The translations under genes and the position numbers were made by a program. Shown here in pieces: positions 42,353-51,566 of a DNA stretch of 64,000 bases (the first letter of the stretch is position 1; each line of letters opens with the position of its first letter). Source of the DNA: Edaphocola aurantiacus (GTDB lineage Bacteria > Bacteroidota > Bacteroidia > Chitinophagales > Chitinophagaceae); NCBI RefSeq assembly GCF_019797745.1, contig NZ_VOSI01000001.1, forward strand, positions 556,928 to 620,927, in the 5' to 3' direction. The notes below the pieces were generated by a model. The model searched no databases and had not been told where the DNA came from. It was given only the letters and a program-made list of their open reading frames with translations.

Positions 42353-44395
42353 ATGTTACACAAAACAGGGATACTCAGCCTTGCTGCTGTAGCGCTTCTG
42401 GCTTCCTGCCAGGGCATTAACAGCAACAAAAACAAATCGGGTGCTGATCCTTTATCCTCCAATATAGATACGACTATCCGTCCGCAGGACGATTACTTTA
42501 CTTATGCCAACGGTACATGGATCAAAACCCATGCAATACCAGATGAGTATAGCGCTACGGGCATTGCCCGACTGGTTATTGATGACCTTCAGGATCGCCT
42601 GAGGCTAATCAATGAAGAGGCGGTTAAAAGCCCCGATGGTAAAGTGGGTCACCAGATCGCCAACTTCTGGAAATCCGGCATGGACAGCACCAAACTGAAT
42701 GCCGATGGGGCAAAGCCGCTGGCAGCACTGTTATCGCAGGCCGATACGCTGAGTTCGGTTGCCTCTTTACTGCAATATGCTGCTGAGCTGAATAAGATTG
42801 GTGTCGGCACCCTGGTCAACCTGGGTGTACAGCAGGATGCCAAGAACAGCGAGGCAATGGCGGTATACCTGTACCAGGGTGGTATCGGATTACCGAATCG
42901 TGATTACTACTTCAACACCGATTCGCAAACGGTTGCGGTGCGCAAGGCCTACCCTGGCTACATTGCACGCCTGTATACACTTGCGGGTTTATATGCAGGT
43001 AAAGAAGGTGAATATGCACAGAAAGTAATGGCTATCGAGACCAAGCTTGCACAAGCCAGCCGTAAGCTGGAGGCACTACGCGATCCTTATGCCAATTATA
43101 ATAAATACGGTGTGGCTGACCTGAAAACGAAACTGACGCCACAGATCGACTGGCAAAAGTTCAACCAGGCAGTGGGCATACCGCAACTGGACAGCCTGAT
43201 CGTGGGCCAGCCGGAATTCCTGAAGACACTGGATGCAGCACTTAAAGCTGTTCCGCTGGAAGACTGGAAAGCATATATGAAATGCCATATCCTGAATGCA
43301 TTTGCACCATACCTGAGCGATCAGTTCTCCGCAGCAAACTTCCAGTTCTATGGTCAGACGCTGTCGGGCTCCAAAAAGCAGCAGGCGCGCTGGAAGCGTG
43401 TACTGAACACGGAAGAAGATGCGCTGGGTGAAGCACTGGGACAGCTTTTCGTAAAAGAATACTTCAATGAAAAAGCGAAGAAACGCTATGAGGATATGGT
43501 TGAAGAAATTCGCGCTGCATTGAAAACCCGCATTCAGCATCTGGAATGGATGAGTCCGGCGACCAAAGAAAAAGCATTGCTGAAACTGGCTACGATGACC
43601 AAAAAAGTGGGCTATCCTGATAAATGGAAAGACTTCTCTGCAATGGAAATCAAAGAACAGTCTTATGCGCAGAATGTAATGGCTGCCCGTAAATGGTGGC
43701 ACCAGTACCAGCTGAACAAACTGGGCAAACCGGTGGATCGTACAGAATGGGATATGACACCGCAGACCTATAATGCTTATTATAATCCTTCTAATAATGA
43801 GATCGTATTACCTGCCGGTATCTTTACCGTTCCTGGTAAACGTGATGAAGAACTGGATGATGCATTTGTATACGGTTATGCCGGTGCCTCTACGATCGGA
43901 CATGAGATTACACATGGTTTCGATGATGAGGGTCGTCAGTTTGATGAAAAGGGTAACCTGCAGAACTGGTGGACCGCCGCTGATGAAGAAAACTTCAACA
44001 AGCGCGCTGCAGTAATGATCAACCAGTTTAATGCTTATGAGCCACTGCCGGGCAAACATATTAATGGTAAGGCCACACTGGGTGAGAACATTGCAGATCT
44101 TGGCGGCGTACTGCTGGGATGGGATGCTTTTATCAAAACCAAGCAATACACCAAAAACAATAAGCTGAATGGCCAGAACCCTGCAGAACGTTTCTTCCTG
44201 GGTTATGCACATGGCTGGTTGTACAATATGCGTCCTGAAGAGCTAGCTAACCGCCTGCTGACAGATGTACACAGTCCGGCGAAGTTCCGTGTGAACGGGC
44301 CATTCTCCAATGTACAGGCATTCTATGACACCTATAATGTAAAACCTACAGACAAGATGTATATTCCCGCAGCACAGCGGGTGCATATCTGGTAA
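42353..44395 (+). CDS. M13 (neprilysin-like) zinc metallopeptidase, lipoprotein
   Basis: About 680 residues. A signal peptide ends in the lipobox LLASC, so it is likely anchored on the periplasmic or outer-membrane side. M13 N-terminal features DYFTYANGTWIK, followed by the family's substrate-binding YNAYYNPSNNEIVLPAGI, then the zinc motif IGHEITHGFDDEGRQFD with HEITH, and the third ligand Glu in GENIADLGG, and the C-terminal FxVNGPFSN-type (FRVNGPFSNVQAF). All catalytic residues are present. Such enzymes cut oligopeptides, and a periplasmic peptide-processing role is inferred. The start follows from promoter placement. Confidence 0.95.
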   Translation: MLHKTGILSLAAVALLASCQGINSNKNKSGADPLSSNIDTTIRPQDDYFTYANGTWIKTHAIPDEYSATGIARLVIDDLQDRLRLINEEAVKSPDGKVGHQIANFWKSGMDSTKLNADGAKPLAALLSQADTLSSVASLLQYAAELNKIGVGTLVNLGVQQDAKNSEAMAVYLYQGGIGLPNRDYYFNTDSQTVAVRKAYPGYIARLYTLAGLYAGKEGEYAQKVMAIETKLAQASRKLEALRDPYANYNKYGVADLKTKLTPQIDWQKFNQAVGIPQLDSLIVGQPEFLKTLDAALKAVPLEDWKAYMKCHILNAFAPYLSDQFSAANFQFYGQTLSGSKKQQARWKRVLNTEEDALGEALGQLFVKEYFNEKAKKRYEDMVEEIRAALKTRIQHLEWMSPATKEKALLKLATMTKKVGYPDKWKDFSAMEIKEQSYAQNVMAARKWWHQYQLNKLGKPVDRTEWDMTPQTYNAYYNPSNNEIVLPAGIFTVPGKRDEELDDAFVYGYAGASTIGHEITHGFDDEGRQFDEKGNLQNWWTAADEENFNKRAAVMINQFNAYEPLPGKHINGKATLGENIADLGGVLLGWDAFIKTKQYTKNNKLNGQNPAERFFLGYAHGWLYNMRPEELANRLLTDVHSPAKFRVNGPFSNVQAFYDTYNVKPTDKMYIPAAQRVHIW

Positions 44396-44412
44396 GGAGT
44401 TCCTTATATCAT

Positions 44413-44451
44413 AACGTATTGTGGCGCGCCTCCGGCGCGCCACAATACGTT
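44413..44451 (+). terminator. Terminator after the M13 peptidase gene
   Basis: An 18-bp stem (AACGTATTGTGGCGCGCC) with a TCC loop. Its core resembles the hairpin at 13341. Confidence 0.75.
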
Positions 44452-44472
44452 TAACACTGATCGAACATTCGC

Positions 44473-44518
44473 TTATAATACATGAGGGCAGCTAATCAGC
44501 TGCCCTCATGTATTATAA
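44473..44518 (-). terminator. Terminator after accC
   Basis: A 21-bp perfect stem (TTATAATACATGAGGGCAGCT and complement) with an AATC loop, next to the accC stop. It forms a back-to-back pair with the hairpin at 44413. Confidence 0.75.
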
Positions 44519-44534
44519 TAACCTGTGAACCGGA

Positions 44535-45872
44535 TTAACGCAGTTCAAATGTTTCTGTAAATTTCGTAGTGAAGTTACCTTCTCTGAAATCTTTATTTTT
44601 CATCAGTTGCTGATGGAAAGGAATGGTTGTTTTTACACCTTCGATCACATATTCGCTCAGTGCGCGCTCCATTGTAGAAATCGCTTCTTCACGGGTTTGT
44701 GCTACAGCAATGATCTTAGCGATCATTGAATCGTAGAACGGAGGAATAACGTAACCTGCATAGATATGAGAGTCGATACGAACACCATGACCACCCGGCG
44801 TATGCAATACCTGGATCATACCAGGGCTTGGACGGAAGTCATTGTACGGATCTTCTGCGTTAATACGACATTCGATCGCGTGCATGGTTGGTTCGTAGTT
44901 CTTACCACTGATTGGTTCACCGGCAGCAATTTTGATCTGCTCTTTCACCAGGTCATAGCTGGTTACTTCTTCAGTTACGCCATGTTCTACCTGGATACGG
45001 GTATTCATTTCCATGAAGTAGAAGTTACGGTGCTTGTCTACCAGGAACTCGATTGTACCAACGCTTTCATAATTGATAGCTGATGCCGCTTTGATTGCAG
45101 CTTCACCCATACGCTGACGCAGTTCCGGAGTCATAAACGGAGAAGGAGATTCTTCTACCAGTTTCTGATGACGACGCTGGATAGAGCAATCACGCTCACT
45201 CAGGTGACATACAGTACCAAACTGGTCACCGGCTACCTGAATTTCAATATGACGAGGCTCTTCTACGAATTTCTCCATATAGATACCATCGTTTTTGAAT
45301 GAAGCACCGGCTTCTGCCTTAGCAGTATCGTATGCTTTTTCGATTTCAGACTCCTGCCATACTACGCGCATACCTTTACCACCACCACCGGCAGTTGCTT
45401 TCAGGATTACAGGGTAACCCATTTCGCCAGCCAGTTTTTTAGCTTCAGCTACGCTTTCCAGCAGGCCCTCAGAACCAGGAATTACCGGTACACCGGCAGC
45501 AATCATGGTTTCTTTGGCAGTCATTTTATCACCCATACGGCGGATCATCTCCGGAGTGGGTCCGATAAATTTAATATTATAACGGGAGCAGATTTCTGCG
45601 AAGTCGGCATTTTCAGCCAGGAATCCATAACCAGGGTGAATAGCATCAGCATTGGTAATCTCGGCTGCTGCCATGATTGCCTGTACATTCAGGTACGAAA
45701 AAGTACCCTGTGGCTTACCAATACATACTGCTTCATCAGCAAAACGTACGTGCAGGCTATCTCTGTCTGCTGTGGAGTAAACCGCAACGGTTTTGATACC
45801 CATTTCACGACAGGTACGGATGATACGTAAAGCGATTTCACCGCGGTTGGCAATAAGTATTTTTTTAAACAT
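44535..45872 (-). CDS. accC: Acetyl-CoA carboxylase biotin carboxylase subunit
   Basis: A 445-residue biotin carboxylase, which carboxylates biotin on AccB using ATP and bicarbonate for fatty-acid synthesis. It starts [18 protein letters not shown]. The ATP-grasp core shows [38 protein letters not shown]-type residues (read as ERDCSIQRR and QKLVEE) and the catalytic [15 protein letters not shown]. The frame opens earlier at 45932, but the extra 20 residues precede the invariant start. It lies 88 bases after accB and ends the efp-accB-accC cluster. Confidence 0.97.
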   Translation of the reverse strand: MFKKILIANRGEIALRIIRTCREMGIKTVAVYSTADRDSLHVRFADEAVCIGKPQGTFSYLNVQAIMAAAEITNADAIHPGYGFLAENADFAEICSRYNIKFIGPTPEMIRRMGDKMTAKETMIAAGVPVIPGSEGLLESVAEAKKLAGEMGYPVILKATAGGGGKGMRVVWQESEIEKAYDTAKAEAGASFKNDGIYMEKFVEEPRHIEIQVAGDQFGTVCHLSERDCSIQRRHQKLVEESPSPFMTPELRQRMGEAAIKAASAINYESVGTIEFLVDKHRNFYFMEMNTRIQVEHGVTEEVTSYDLVKEQIKIAAGEPISGKNYEPTMHAIECRINAEDPYNDFRPSPGMIQVLHTPGGHGVRIDSHIYAGYVIPPFYDSMIAKIIAVAQTREEAISTMERALSEYVIEGVKTTIPFHQQLMKNKDFREGNFTTKFTETFELR

Positions 45873-45960
45873 TTTCACGCTTTGAATAATTGATAAAACA
45901 CAGGTAAAGAAAATGCGGTCATTTCGCCGCATTATTCTTTACCCTATACCTTTGTTTGGA

Positions 45961-46440
45961 TTATTCTACAATAAATAATGGCTGATCGTATTCTACAGGA
46001 GTACCATCATCAACCAGTACTTTCACGATACGACCACCCAGGTCGCTTTCGATTTCGTTGAACAGTTTCATTGCCTCAACGATACATACTACATCGCCGG
46101 CTTTGATCTCATCACCAACACCTACGAATGGTGGTTTATCAGGAGATGAAGAGCGGTAGAAAGTACCGATCATCGGGGATTTGATCACTTTACCACCTGC
46201 TGCAGGAGCTTCAGCAACCGGTGCAGCTGGTGCTGCAGGAGCCGGTGCTGCAACTGGCGCAGCTGCTACAGGAGCTACCTGTGGCATAGGTTGATATTGA
46301 GCAACAGGAATAGCAGTAATCGGCGCTTCTGCAGTTGCTTGTTTAATTGTGATTTCAAAATCACCGTCTTTTATAGACAATTCGCTGATATTAGATTTGT
46401 TTACTGCTTTAAGTAACTCTTGGATTTGTTTATACTCCAT
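45961..46440 (-). CDS. accB: Biotin carboxyl carrier protein of acetyl-CoA carboxylase
   Basis: A 159-residue carrier subunit. The N-terminal helix segment (MEYKQIQELLKAVNKSNISELSIKD) and an Ala/Pro-rich linker at about 50-85 precede the biotinyl domain, with the lysine in IVEAMKLFNEIESD as the attachment site. It sits 51 bases after efp and before accC, the standard Bacteroidota order. Confidence 0.97.
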   Translation of the reverse strand: MEYKQIQELLKAVNKSNISELSIKDGDFEITIKQATAEAPITAIPVAQYQPMPQVAPVAAAPVAAPAPAAPAAPVAEAPAAGGKVIKSPMIGTFYRSSSPDKPPFVGVGDEIKAGDVVCIVEAMKLFNEIESDLGGRIVKVLVDDGTPVEYDQPLFIVE

Positions 46441-46491
46441 TGTAAATAAATTTAAATAGATATGTGTAGATACTCAGGTGATATGGTTTAA

Positions 46492-47058
46492 TTATCCTTT
46501 TACACGCTCCATATACTCACCGGTAGAGGTATTGATGCGGATCAGTTCGTCTGTATCAACAAACAGTGGTACGTTTACAGTAGCACCGGTTTCCAGTGTA
46601 GCTGATTTCAGCGTACGGGTAGCGGTATCACCTCTTAAACCTGGCTCAGTGTAGGTAACACGCAGTACTACAGAAGCTGGTAACTCAACACCCATAGGCA
46701 TTTCAGTCTCTGTATTTACCAGTACAGAACACTCCTGACCGTCTTTATATAAACCCGGACGATCAATCATGTTTTCACCAACAACGATTTGCTCAAAGCT
46801 CTCATTGTCCATCAGGTTAAAACCGCTTTCGTCTTTATATAAAAACTGGAATGAACGACGCTCTACACGTACCGGGTGAATGGTATCGCCAGAGTTCCAC
46901 GTATGCTCGATCGTACGTGTATTATCTACGCCTTTCAGTTTAGCCCATACTTTAGCAGCAGCGCGGGCAGTTTTATTTTGTCCGAATTCTACTACGGAAT
47001 ATAAGTTATTATCTAATTTTAAAATCATCCCATTACGGATGTCTCCTGTATTTGCCAT
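46492..47058 (-). CDS. efp: Translation elongation factor P
   Basis: A 188-residue EF-P, which relieves ribosome stalling at proline stretches. The three-domain length fits, as do SVVEFGQNKTARAAAKVWAKL, EHTWNSGDTIHPV, the YKDESGFNLMDNESFEQI segment and the C-terminal TGATVNVPLFVDTDELIRINTSTG-type end (GATVNVPLFVDTDELI). The domain I loop that is usually PGKG or SGRN reads NKTARAA and is longer by a residue or two, so the modification site is not the classical Lys34 or Arg32. A good promoter precedes it; accB follows. Confidence 0.95.
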   Translation of the reverse strand: MANTGDIRNGMILKLDNNLYSVVEFGQNKTARAAAKVWAKLKGVDNTRTIEHTWNSGDTIHPVRVERRSFQFLYKDESGFNLMDNESFEQIVVGENMIDRPGLYKDGQECSVLVNTETEMPMGVELPASVVLRVTYTEPGLRGDTATRTLKSATLETGATVNVPLFVDTDELIRINTSTGEYMERVKG

Positions 47059-47080
47059 GGATTACTATGTTTTCGACCTG

Positions 47081-47112
47081 CAAAAATAATAATTAAGTTC
47101 ATTTAAATACAA
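47081..47112 (-). promoter_or_regulatory. Promoter of efp-accB-accC (TTG-N21-TATTTTTG)
   Basis: On the minus strand TTG (47112-47110) and TATTTTTG (47088-47081) are spaced 21 bases apart; the ATG of efp is 23 bases farther on. Confidence 0.65.
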
Positions 47113-47325
47113 AAAGGTCATTTTTTTTGTATTAATATCTGATTTTGAGCCTAAAAAGGCCTTTCATACCGCAAAATAATGTTTTTAAGACGTTTTCCAC
47201 AATACAAATAAGCGTCTGTACACAGGCAACATACTTTCCATTATTTATACTATTTTTGGATGATGTAATTTAAGGCAATAAGGCACTTATGACCTTGTCT
47301 TATATCGATTCGCTATTATTTAATT

Positions 47326-48123
47326 ATGCAAGAGAGACACACGAACAGGAAACAATATTTCCTGGAACAGGCAGATACAACGGCAAAATTTGTCATCCCT
47401 TATATTGAACAGGTGATTCCGGTAACCCAGGAAAGCCGTGTGCTGGAGATCGGTTGCGGAGAAGGGGGCAACCTCGTTCCTTTCATTGAACGTAAATGTG
47501 AAGTAGTGGGCGTGGACATCAATAAAGGACAGGTCGCGAATGCAAGGGTATTTATCGCAGAACACTGTTCTGACAATACTAAGGTCACCCTTATCGACGA
47601 AAATATTTACAATGTTACTCCTGAACAGATCGGCACATTTGATGTGATTATGCTGAGGGATGTAATTGAGCATATTCCCGATCAGGCAACGTTTATGAAG
47701 CACCTGAAGATGTTCCTGAAACCGGACGGCAAAGTCTTCTTCGGCTTCCCGCCATGGTGTATGCCTTTCGGCGGACATCAGCAGGTATGCCAGCATAAGC
47801 TGCTCAACAAACTACCTTATTATCACCTGTTGCCGAAAAGCATATACAAAGGTATGCTGAAGACTTTCGGAGAAAGTCATGGCACGATTAAGGAGCTGAT
47901 AGAAATTAAGGAAACCGGCATCAGCATTAACCGCTTTCAGCGGATTGCGCGCCAGAACGGGTACAAAACTGACCTGCAAACTTATTACCTGATCAACCCG
48001 AATTATCAGACAAAATTCGGCCTTAAACCACGAAAACAATTCAGGCTCATACAGGCTATACCTGTACTGAGAGACTTCTTTACTACCTGCCTGTATAGTA
48101 TCATCAGCGTAGATAAAAAGTAA
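47326..48123 (+). CDS. Class I SAM-dependent methyltransferase
   Basis: A 265-residue cytoplasmic protein. The SAM-binding motif I is VLEIGCGEGGNLVPFIE (about 38-54), the acidic end of strand 2 is EVVGVDINKGQV, and motif post-I/III appears as FDVIMLRDVIEHIPD. The C-terminal third (KSIYKGMLKTFGESHGTIKEL) is variable and may bind the substrate, which is unknown. It has the layout of Methyltransf_11/23 enzymes often involved in surface polysaccharide or lipid methylation, but nothing nearby proves this. The nearest divergent gene is efp, about 270 bases away. Confidence 0.88.
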   Translation: MQERHTNRKQYFLEQADTTAKFVIPYIEQVIPVTQESRVLEIGCGEGGNLVPFIERKCEVVGVDINKGQVANARVFIAEHCSDNTKVTLIDENIYNVTPEQIGTFDVIMLRDVIEHIPDQATFMKHLKMFLKPDGKVFFGFPPWCMPFGGHQQVCQHKLLNKLPYYHLLPKSIYKGMLKTFGESHGTIKELIEIKETGISINRFQRIARQNGYKTDLQTYYLINPNYQTKFGLKPRKQFRLIQAIPVLRDFFTTCLYSIISVDKK

Positions 48124-48148
48124 ACACTACAGAACCTTTTATATCAGT

Positions 48149-48181
48149 ACAAAACCATAACTGTAAAGGTTATGGTTTTGT
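48149..48181 (+). terminator. Terminator after the methyltransferase gene
   Basis: A 13-bp perfect stem (ACAAAACCATAAC and complement) with a 7-base loop. Confidence 0.75.
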
Positions 48182-48313
48182 CTTATGGTATATAGAGAAT
48201 ACCATTAGAATACCATTGACCACAGGAGGGATAGTTTATATTAAATTTCGGTTTCCCTTTAGTCAATGTCAAATATTTTGTACTTTTAGAACACTTATTC
48301 AAAACTAGTCACA

Positions 48314-50722
48314 TTGACAACGCTGATCAACGATATTAAACGTATAAAAGCTTTATTGTCCTATGGTATCATAGACACTCCCCCGGAAGCTTTTTATGAT
48401 GACCTGGCCAAGCTGGTCGCTATTATCTGTAATACACCGATAGCGATTATTTCCTTTATTGATGACAAGAGACAATGGTACAAAGCAAAAGTAGGCACTG
48501 AAGATAATGAGGTGCTACTGGAAGAGACGATCTGTCAATTCACGCTGCTGGAAGATGATATCATGGAAATAACCAATCCTGTTGAAGATGCCCGTTTGAT
48601 CAATAACCCTAATGTACAGAATGAGCACGGCGTGCGGTTTTATGCTGGCATATCACTGAAATCGATAGAAGGCTATAATATCGGAACCGTATGTACTGCC
48701 GATGTAAGACCGCAGCAACTGAGCAGTGCACAGAAAGAAGCAATACGCATTATTGCCAAGCAGGTGATGCTGCACCTGGAAACAACAAAGCACAATAAAA
48801 ACATGGGCATGGAGCTGGAAACAGTTCTGCGTCAGAAGGTTGCCTTTACAGAAAGACAGCTGGAATTACAGGAAGCAGCATACAATAACCTCTTTGCAGC
48901 TATTTCCAAATCCAATGCAGTTATAGAGTTTCTTCCTGATGGAACGATATTCAGCACCAATGATCTTGTTGAGCACCTGCTGGGCTACCAGCCAAATGAA
49001 CTGGTTGGTCAAAATTATCAATTCCTGTTTAAAGATGAACTCATTAACGGAGACGGGGCTTTCTGGCAAAGGCTGGTCAAAGGCGAGGCGCTTGTAGGAT
49101 CTTACCAATGTATACATAAAAACAATGCCCAGACATGGGTACTGGCTTCTTTCAATCCGGTACTGGATATGGAAGATGAACTGGTGCGCATTACGATGAT
49201 CGCTCAGAATATTACCAGCGAGGTAATGGCACGCAATACACTGGAAGCATTGCATCAGCAAAAAGACAATTTCATTGCCAATATAAGCCACGAGCTCAGG
49301 ACACCGATCCATGCCATCATCGGCTTTACCGATATATTGCTGGAGAACGAATGGGACCCCGAGCGGCGAAAACAAATAGAAGCGATCAAGCTGGCAAGCG
49401 ATACCCTGTTATACCTTGTAAACGGTATCCTGGACCTGAGTAAGATCGAAGCGGGCTTGTTCCAGTTTGACATGGATGATTTTGAGTTCAGACCAGTGAT
49501 TGAGAATGTATTCTCCATCCTTAAGCTTAAGGCTTCTCACAAGCAATTAAAATTCAGTTTCAGCATTGAAAGTGATGTGCCGGCCTACCTGACCGGAGAT
49601 AAGCACAGGCTTACCCAGATCTTACTGAACCTGCTGGACAATGCACTGAAATTTACCGTAGAAGGCGCCGTTAAATTATTTATTGGCGTATCGTCACAAC
49701 AGGAAGACAAGGTAACACTGGAGTTCCGTATTTCAGATACCGGAATAGGTATTCCTGAACATAAAGTACAATCTATTTTCGGCCGTTTTACACAGGCAGA
49801 AGAAGATACTACCCGCAAATATGGTGGCACAGGCCTGGGCCTGAACATCTGTAAACTATTGGTAGAAAAACAAGGTGGTTCTATATCTGTAAGCAGTACA
49901 GAGGGCAAAGGATCTGAATTCTCGTTCTCTCTTACTTTTGCTACTCCATCAGAGATCAGTACCCTGCTTACCCAGCAGAAGCCGGCTGAACGGCTGGCTA
50001 CATCAGGGCGTATACTGATGTGTGAGGATAATGAGACGATACAGTACCTTACACAAAAGCTCGTGGAAAATACCGGATGGAGTCTGGACATTGCCGCTAA
50101 CGGGCTGGAAGGTATTGAGCTGTTGAAAAAAGGTAAATACGACCTCGTGCTCATGGATATTCAGATGCCGCAAATGGACGGCTATCAGGCGACACAGGCT
50201 ATTCGCGGAGAACTGAAATCAGAAGTCCCTATCATTGCACTCACTGCGCATTCAATGATCAAAGAAAAAGGCAGGTGCCTGGCTATGGGCATGAATGATT
50301 ATCTATCCAAACCATTTGATAAAAAAGAGCTCCTGGATAAAGTCAGCTTCTGGTTACAACACCCGACCAAGCATACCGATGAGCCAGTTAAAGCAAGCAC
50401 CATATTCAGCCTGGATCGTTTAAGACAACTCTCCGGCGGAGATAAAATATTTGAAGCAGAGATGCTGCGATTGTTCATAGAACAAAGCGCCAAATCAATG
50501 ATATTGATACAGCAGTATTACAATAATAAGCAGGCGGCAGACTTATCACAGGAAGCACATAAGCTTCGCTCCTCCTTCAGTCTTATAGGGGCTAATACCA
50601 TTGTATTGAACGCACTGGAGCATGGAACAGACGAAAGTCAGAAACCCGTACTGATCCAGCAGCTGGAAGAGCAGATACAAAACCTACAAATATTCATAAA
50701 TAATACAATAGATCAACTGTAA
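48314..50722 (+). CDS. Hybrid sensor histidine kinase (GAF-PAS-HisKA-HATPase-REC-HPt)
   Basis: An 802-residue protein with no signal peptide or membrane segment, so it probably senses in the cytoplasm. A GAF domain spans about 10-160 (SYGIIDTPPEAFYDDLAKLV, FIDDKRQWYKAKVG), then a coiled stretch and a PAS domain at about 195-310 (IFSTNDLVEHLLGYQPNELVG). HisKA has NISHELRTPIHAIIGF with the phospho-His, HATPase has LLDNALKFT, DTGIGIPE and GGTGLGLNICK, the receiver has the phospho-Asp in LVLMDIQMPQMDGYQA, and a C-terminal HPt has its His in QEAHKLRSSFSLIG. It starts with TTG; no upstream in-frame ATG fits. No response-regulator gene adjoins, so the output partner is elsewhere. Confidence 0.94.
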   Translation: MTTLINDIKRIKALLSYGIIDTPPEAFYDDLAKLVAIICNTPIAIISFIDDKRQWYKAKVGTEDNEVLLEETICQFTLLEDDIMEITNPVEDARLINNPNVQNEHGVRFYAGISLKSIEGYNIGTVCTADVRPQQLSSAQKEAIRIIAKQVMLHLETTKHNKNMGMELETVLRQKVAFTERQLELQEAAYNNLFAAISKSNAVIEFLPDGTIFSTNDLVEHLLGYQPNELVGQNYQFLFKDELINGDGAFWQRLVKGEALVGSYQCIHKNNAQTWVLASFNPVLDMEDELVRITMIAQNITSEVMARNTLEALHQQKDNFIANISHELRTPIHAIIGFTDILLENEWDPERRKQIEAIKLASDTLLYLVNGILDLSKIEAGLFQFDMDDFEFRPVIENVFSILKLKASHKQLKFSFSIESDVPAYLTGDKHRLTQILLNLLDNALKFTVEGAVKLFIGVSSQQEDKVTLEFRISDTGIGIPEHKVQSIFGRFTQAEEDTTRKYGGTGLGLNICKLLVEKQGGSISVSSTEGKGSEFSFSLTFATPSEISTLLTQQKPAERLATSGRILMCEDNETIQYLTQKLVENTGWSLDIAANGLEGIELLKKGKYDLVLMDIQMPQMDGYQATQAIRGELKSEVPIIALTAHSMIKEKGRCLAMGMNDYLSKPFDKKELLDKVSFWLQHPTKHTDEPVKASTIFSLDRLRQLSGGDKIFEAEMLRLFIEQSAKSMILIQQYYNNKQAADLSQEAHKLRSSFSLIGANTIVLNALEHGTDESQKPVLIQQLEEQIQNLQIFINNTIDQL

Positions 50723-50745
50723 GCTTAGCCATTATAGCCAAGTAA

Positions 50746-51006
50746 GATGAACGTTTTGCCAGGGAGTGTAAAGTGCCTCCGATACCGAACAGTGTAAGCA
50801 TTGATACGCTCATCCGTAAATATAATCTCCCGAAAGTGGATCTGCTGAAGCTTGATATTGCAACCAGTGAGAAGAAAGTATTTGCAGCAGCGGAACAAAA
50901 CTAGCTGGAGCCGGGTTGTTCCAAAACCTTTTTCGAAGCACTGAACCACTGTGCCCGGGAATATGCCTATAGCGCAAATGGTGAACACCAAATCATATAT
51001 TTTTAA
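50746..51006 (+). pseudogene. Decayed C-terminal remnant of an FkbM-family methyltransferase
   Basis: One frame reads VSIDTLIRKYNLPKVDLLKLDI, then ATSEKKVFAAAEQN, an in-frame TAG at 50902-50904, then LEPGCSKTFFEALNHCA and GEHQIIYF before a stop at 51004. This order matches the C-terminal half of FkbM SAM methyltransferases (family pattern: DLLKIDIEGAEKEVF, then an IELHDWLxPGCSKxFF segment and a GEN-IIYF end). The EGA of the key DIEGAE motif is lost and the middle strand before PGCSK is missing, so it has an internal deletion and a stop. The N-terminal SAM motifs are absent. It lies between the kinase gene and kptA. Confidence 0.72.
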
Positions 51007-51016
51007 AGATGCCCGT

Positions 51017-51565
51017 ATGACAGATGATAAAGCAGTAAAGCGTTTGAGCAAATACCTGAGTTATATCCTGAGACATCATCCGGAACAACTGGGCATACAA
51101 TTAGACGACCAGGGCTGGACATCAGTAACAACACTACTGGAGCAAATGCAGGCCAGCAATCCGGAAATGAATCGGGCATTCCTGGAGCATATTGTAGATA
51201 CAAATGCCAAACAGCGTTTTGCTTTTAATGAAACCAAAGATAAAATCCGGGCCAACCAGGGTCATTCCGTTTCTGTTCAGCTGAATTATATACCGCAACC
51301 TCCGCCGGAAATATTGTATCATGGCACGGCACAGCAATACCTGGAGCGCATCCTGCAACAGGGCTTATTAAAAGGAGAAAGGCACCATGTGCACCTGAGC
51401 ATAGATACCGAAACCGCGCGCCAGGTGGGACAAAGACATGGTAAGCCGTCTATATTGTCTATCGACACAAAACAGATGCTGCAGGACGGACATCTATTCT
51501 ATTGTGCCGCAAATGGCGTCTGGCTGACGGAGCAGGTCCCGGTTCAATACCTTAAATTATTATAA
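51017..51565 (+). CDS. kptA: RNA 2'-phosphotransferase (Tpt1/KptA family)
   Basis: A 182-residue protein. KptA transfers a 2'-phosphate from RNA to NAD+. Typical motifs are KRLSKYLSYILRHHPEQLGI at the start, DDQGWTSVTTLL, ILYHGTAQQYLERILQQGLL, HVHLSIDTETARQVG and the C-terminal GVWLTEQVPVQYL. The frame opens earlier at 50951, but those codons lie in the FkbM remnant and lack resemblance, so the ATG at 51017 is the start. Its stop is one base before the beta-lactamase homologue's ATG, so they are cotranscribed. In bacteria its RNA substrate is unclear. Confidence 0.94.
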   Translation: MTDDKAVKRLSKYLSYILRHHPEQLGIQLDDQGWTSVTTLLEQMQASNPEMNRAFLEHIVDTNAKQRFAFNETKDKIRANQGHSVSVQLNYIPQPPPEILYHGTAQQYLERILQQGLLKGERHHVHLSIDTETARQVGQRHGKPSILSIDTKQMLQDGHLFYCAANGVWLTEQVPVQYLKLL

Positions 51566-51566
51566 A

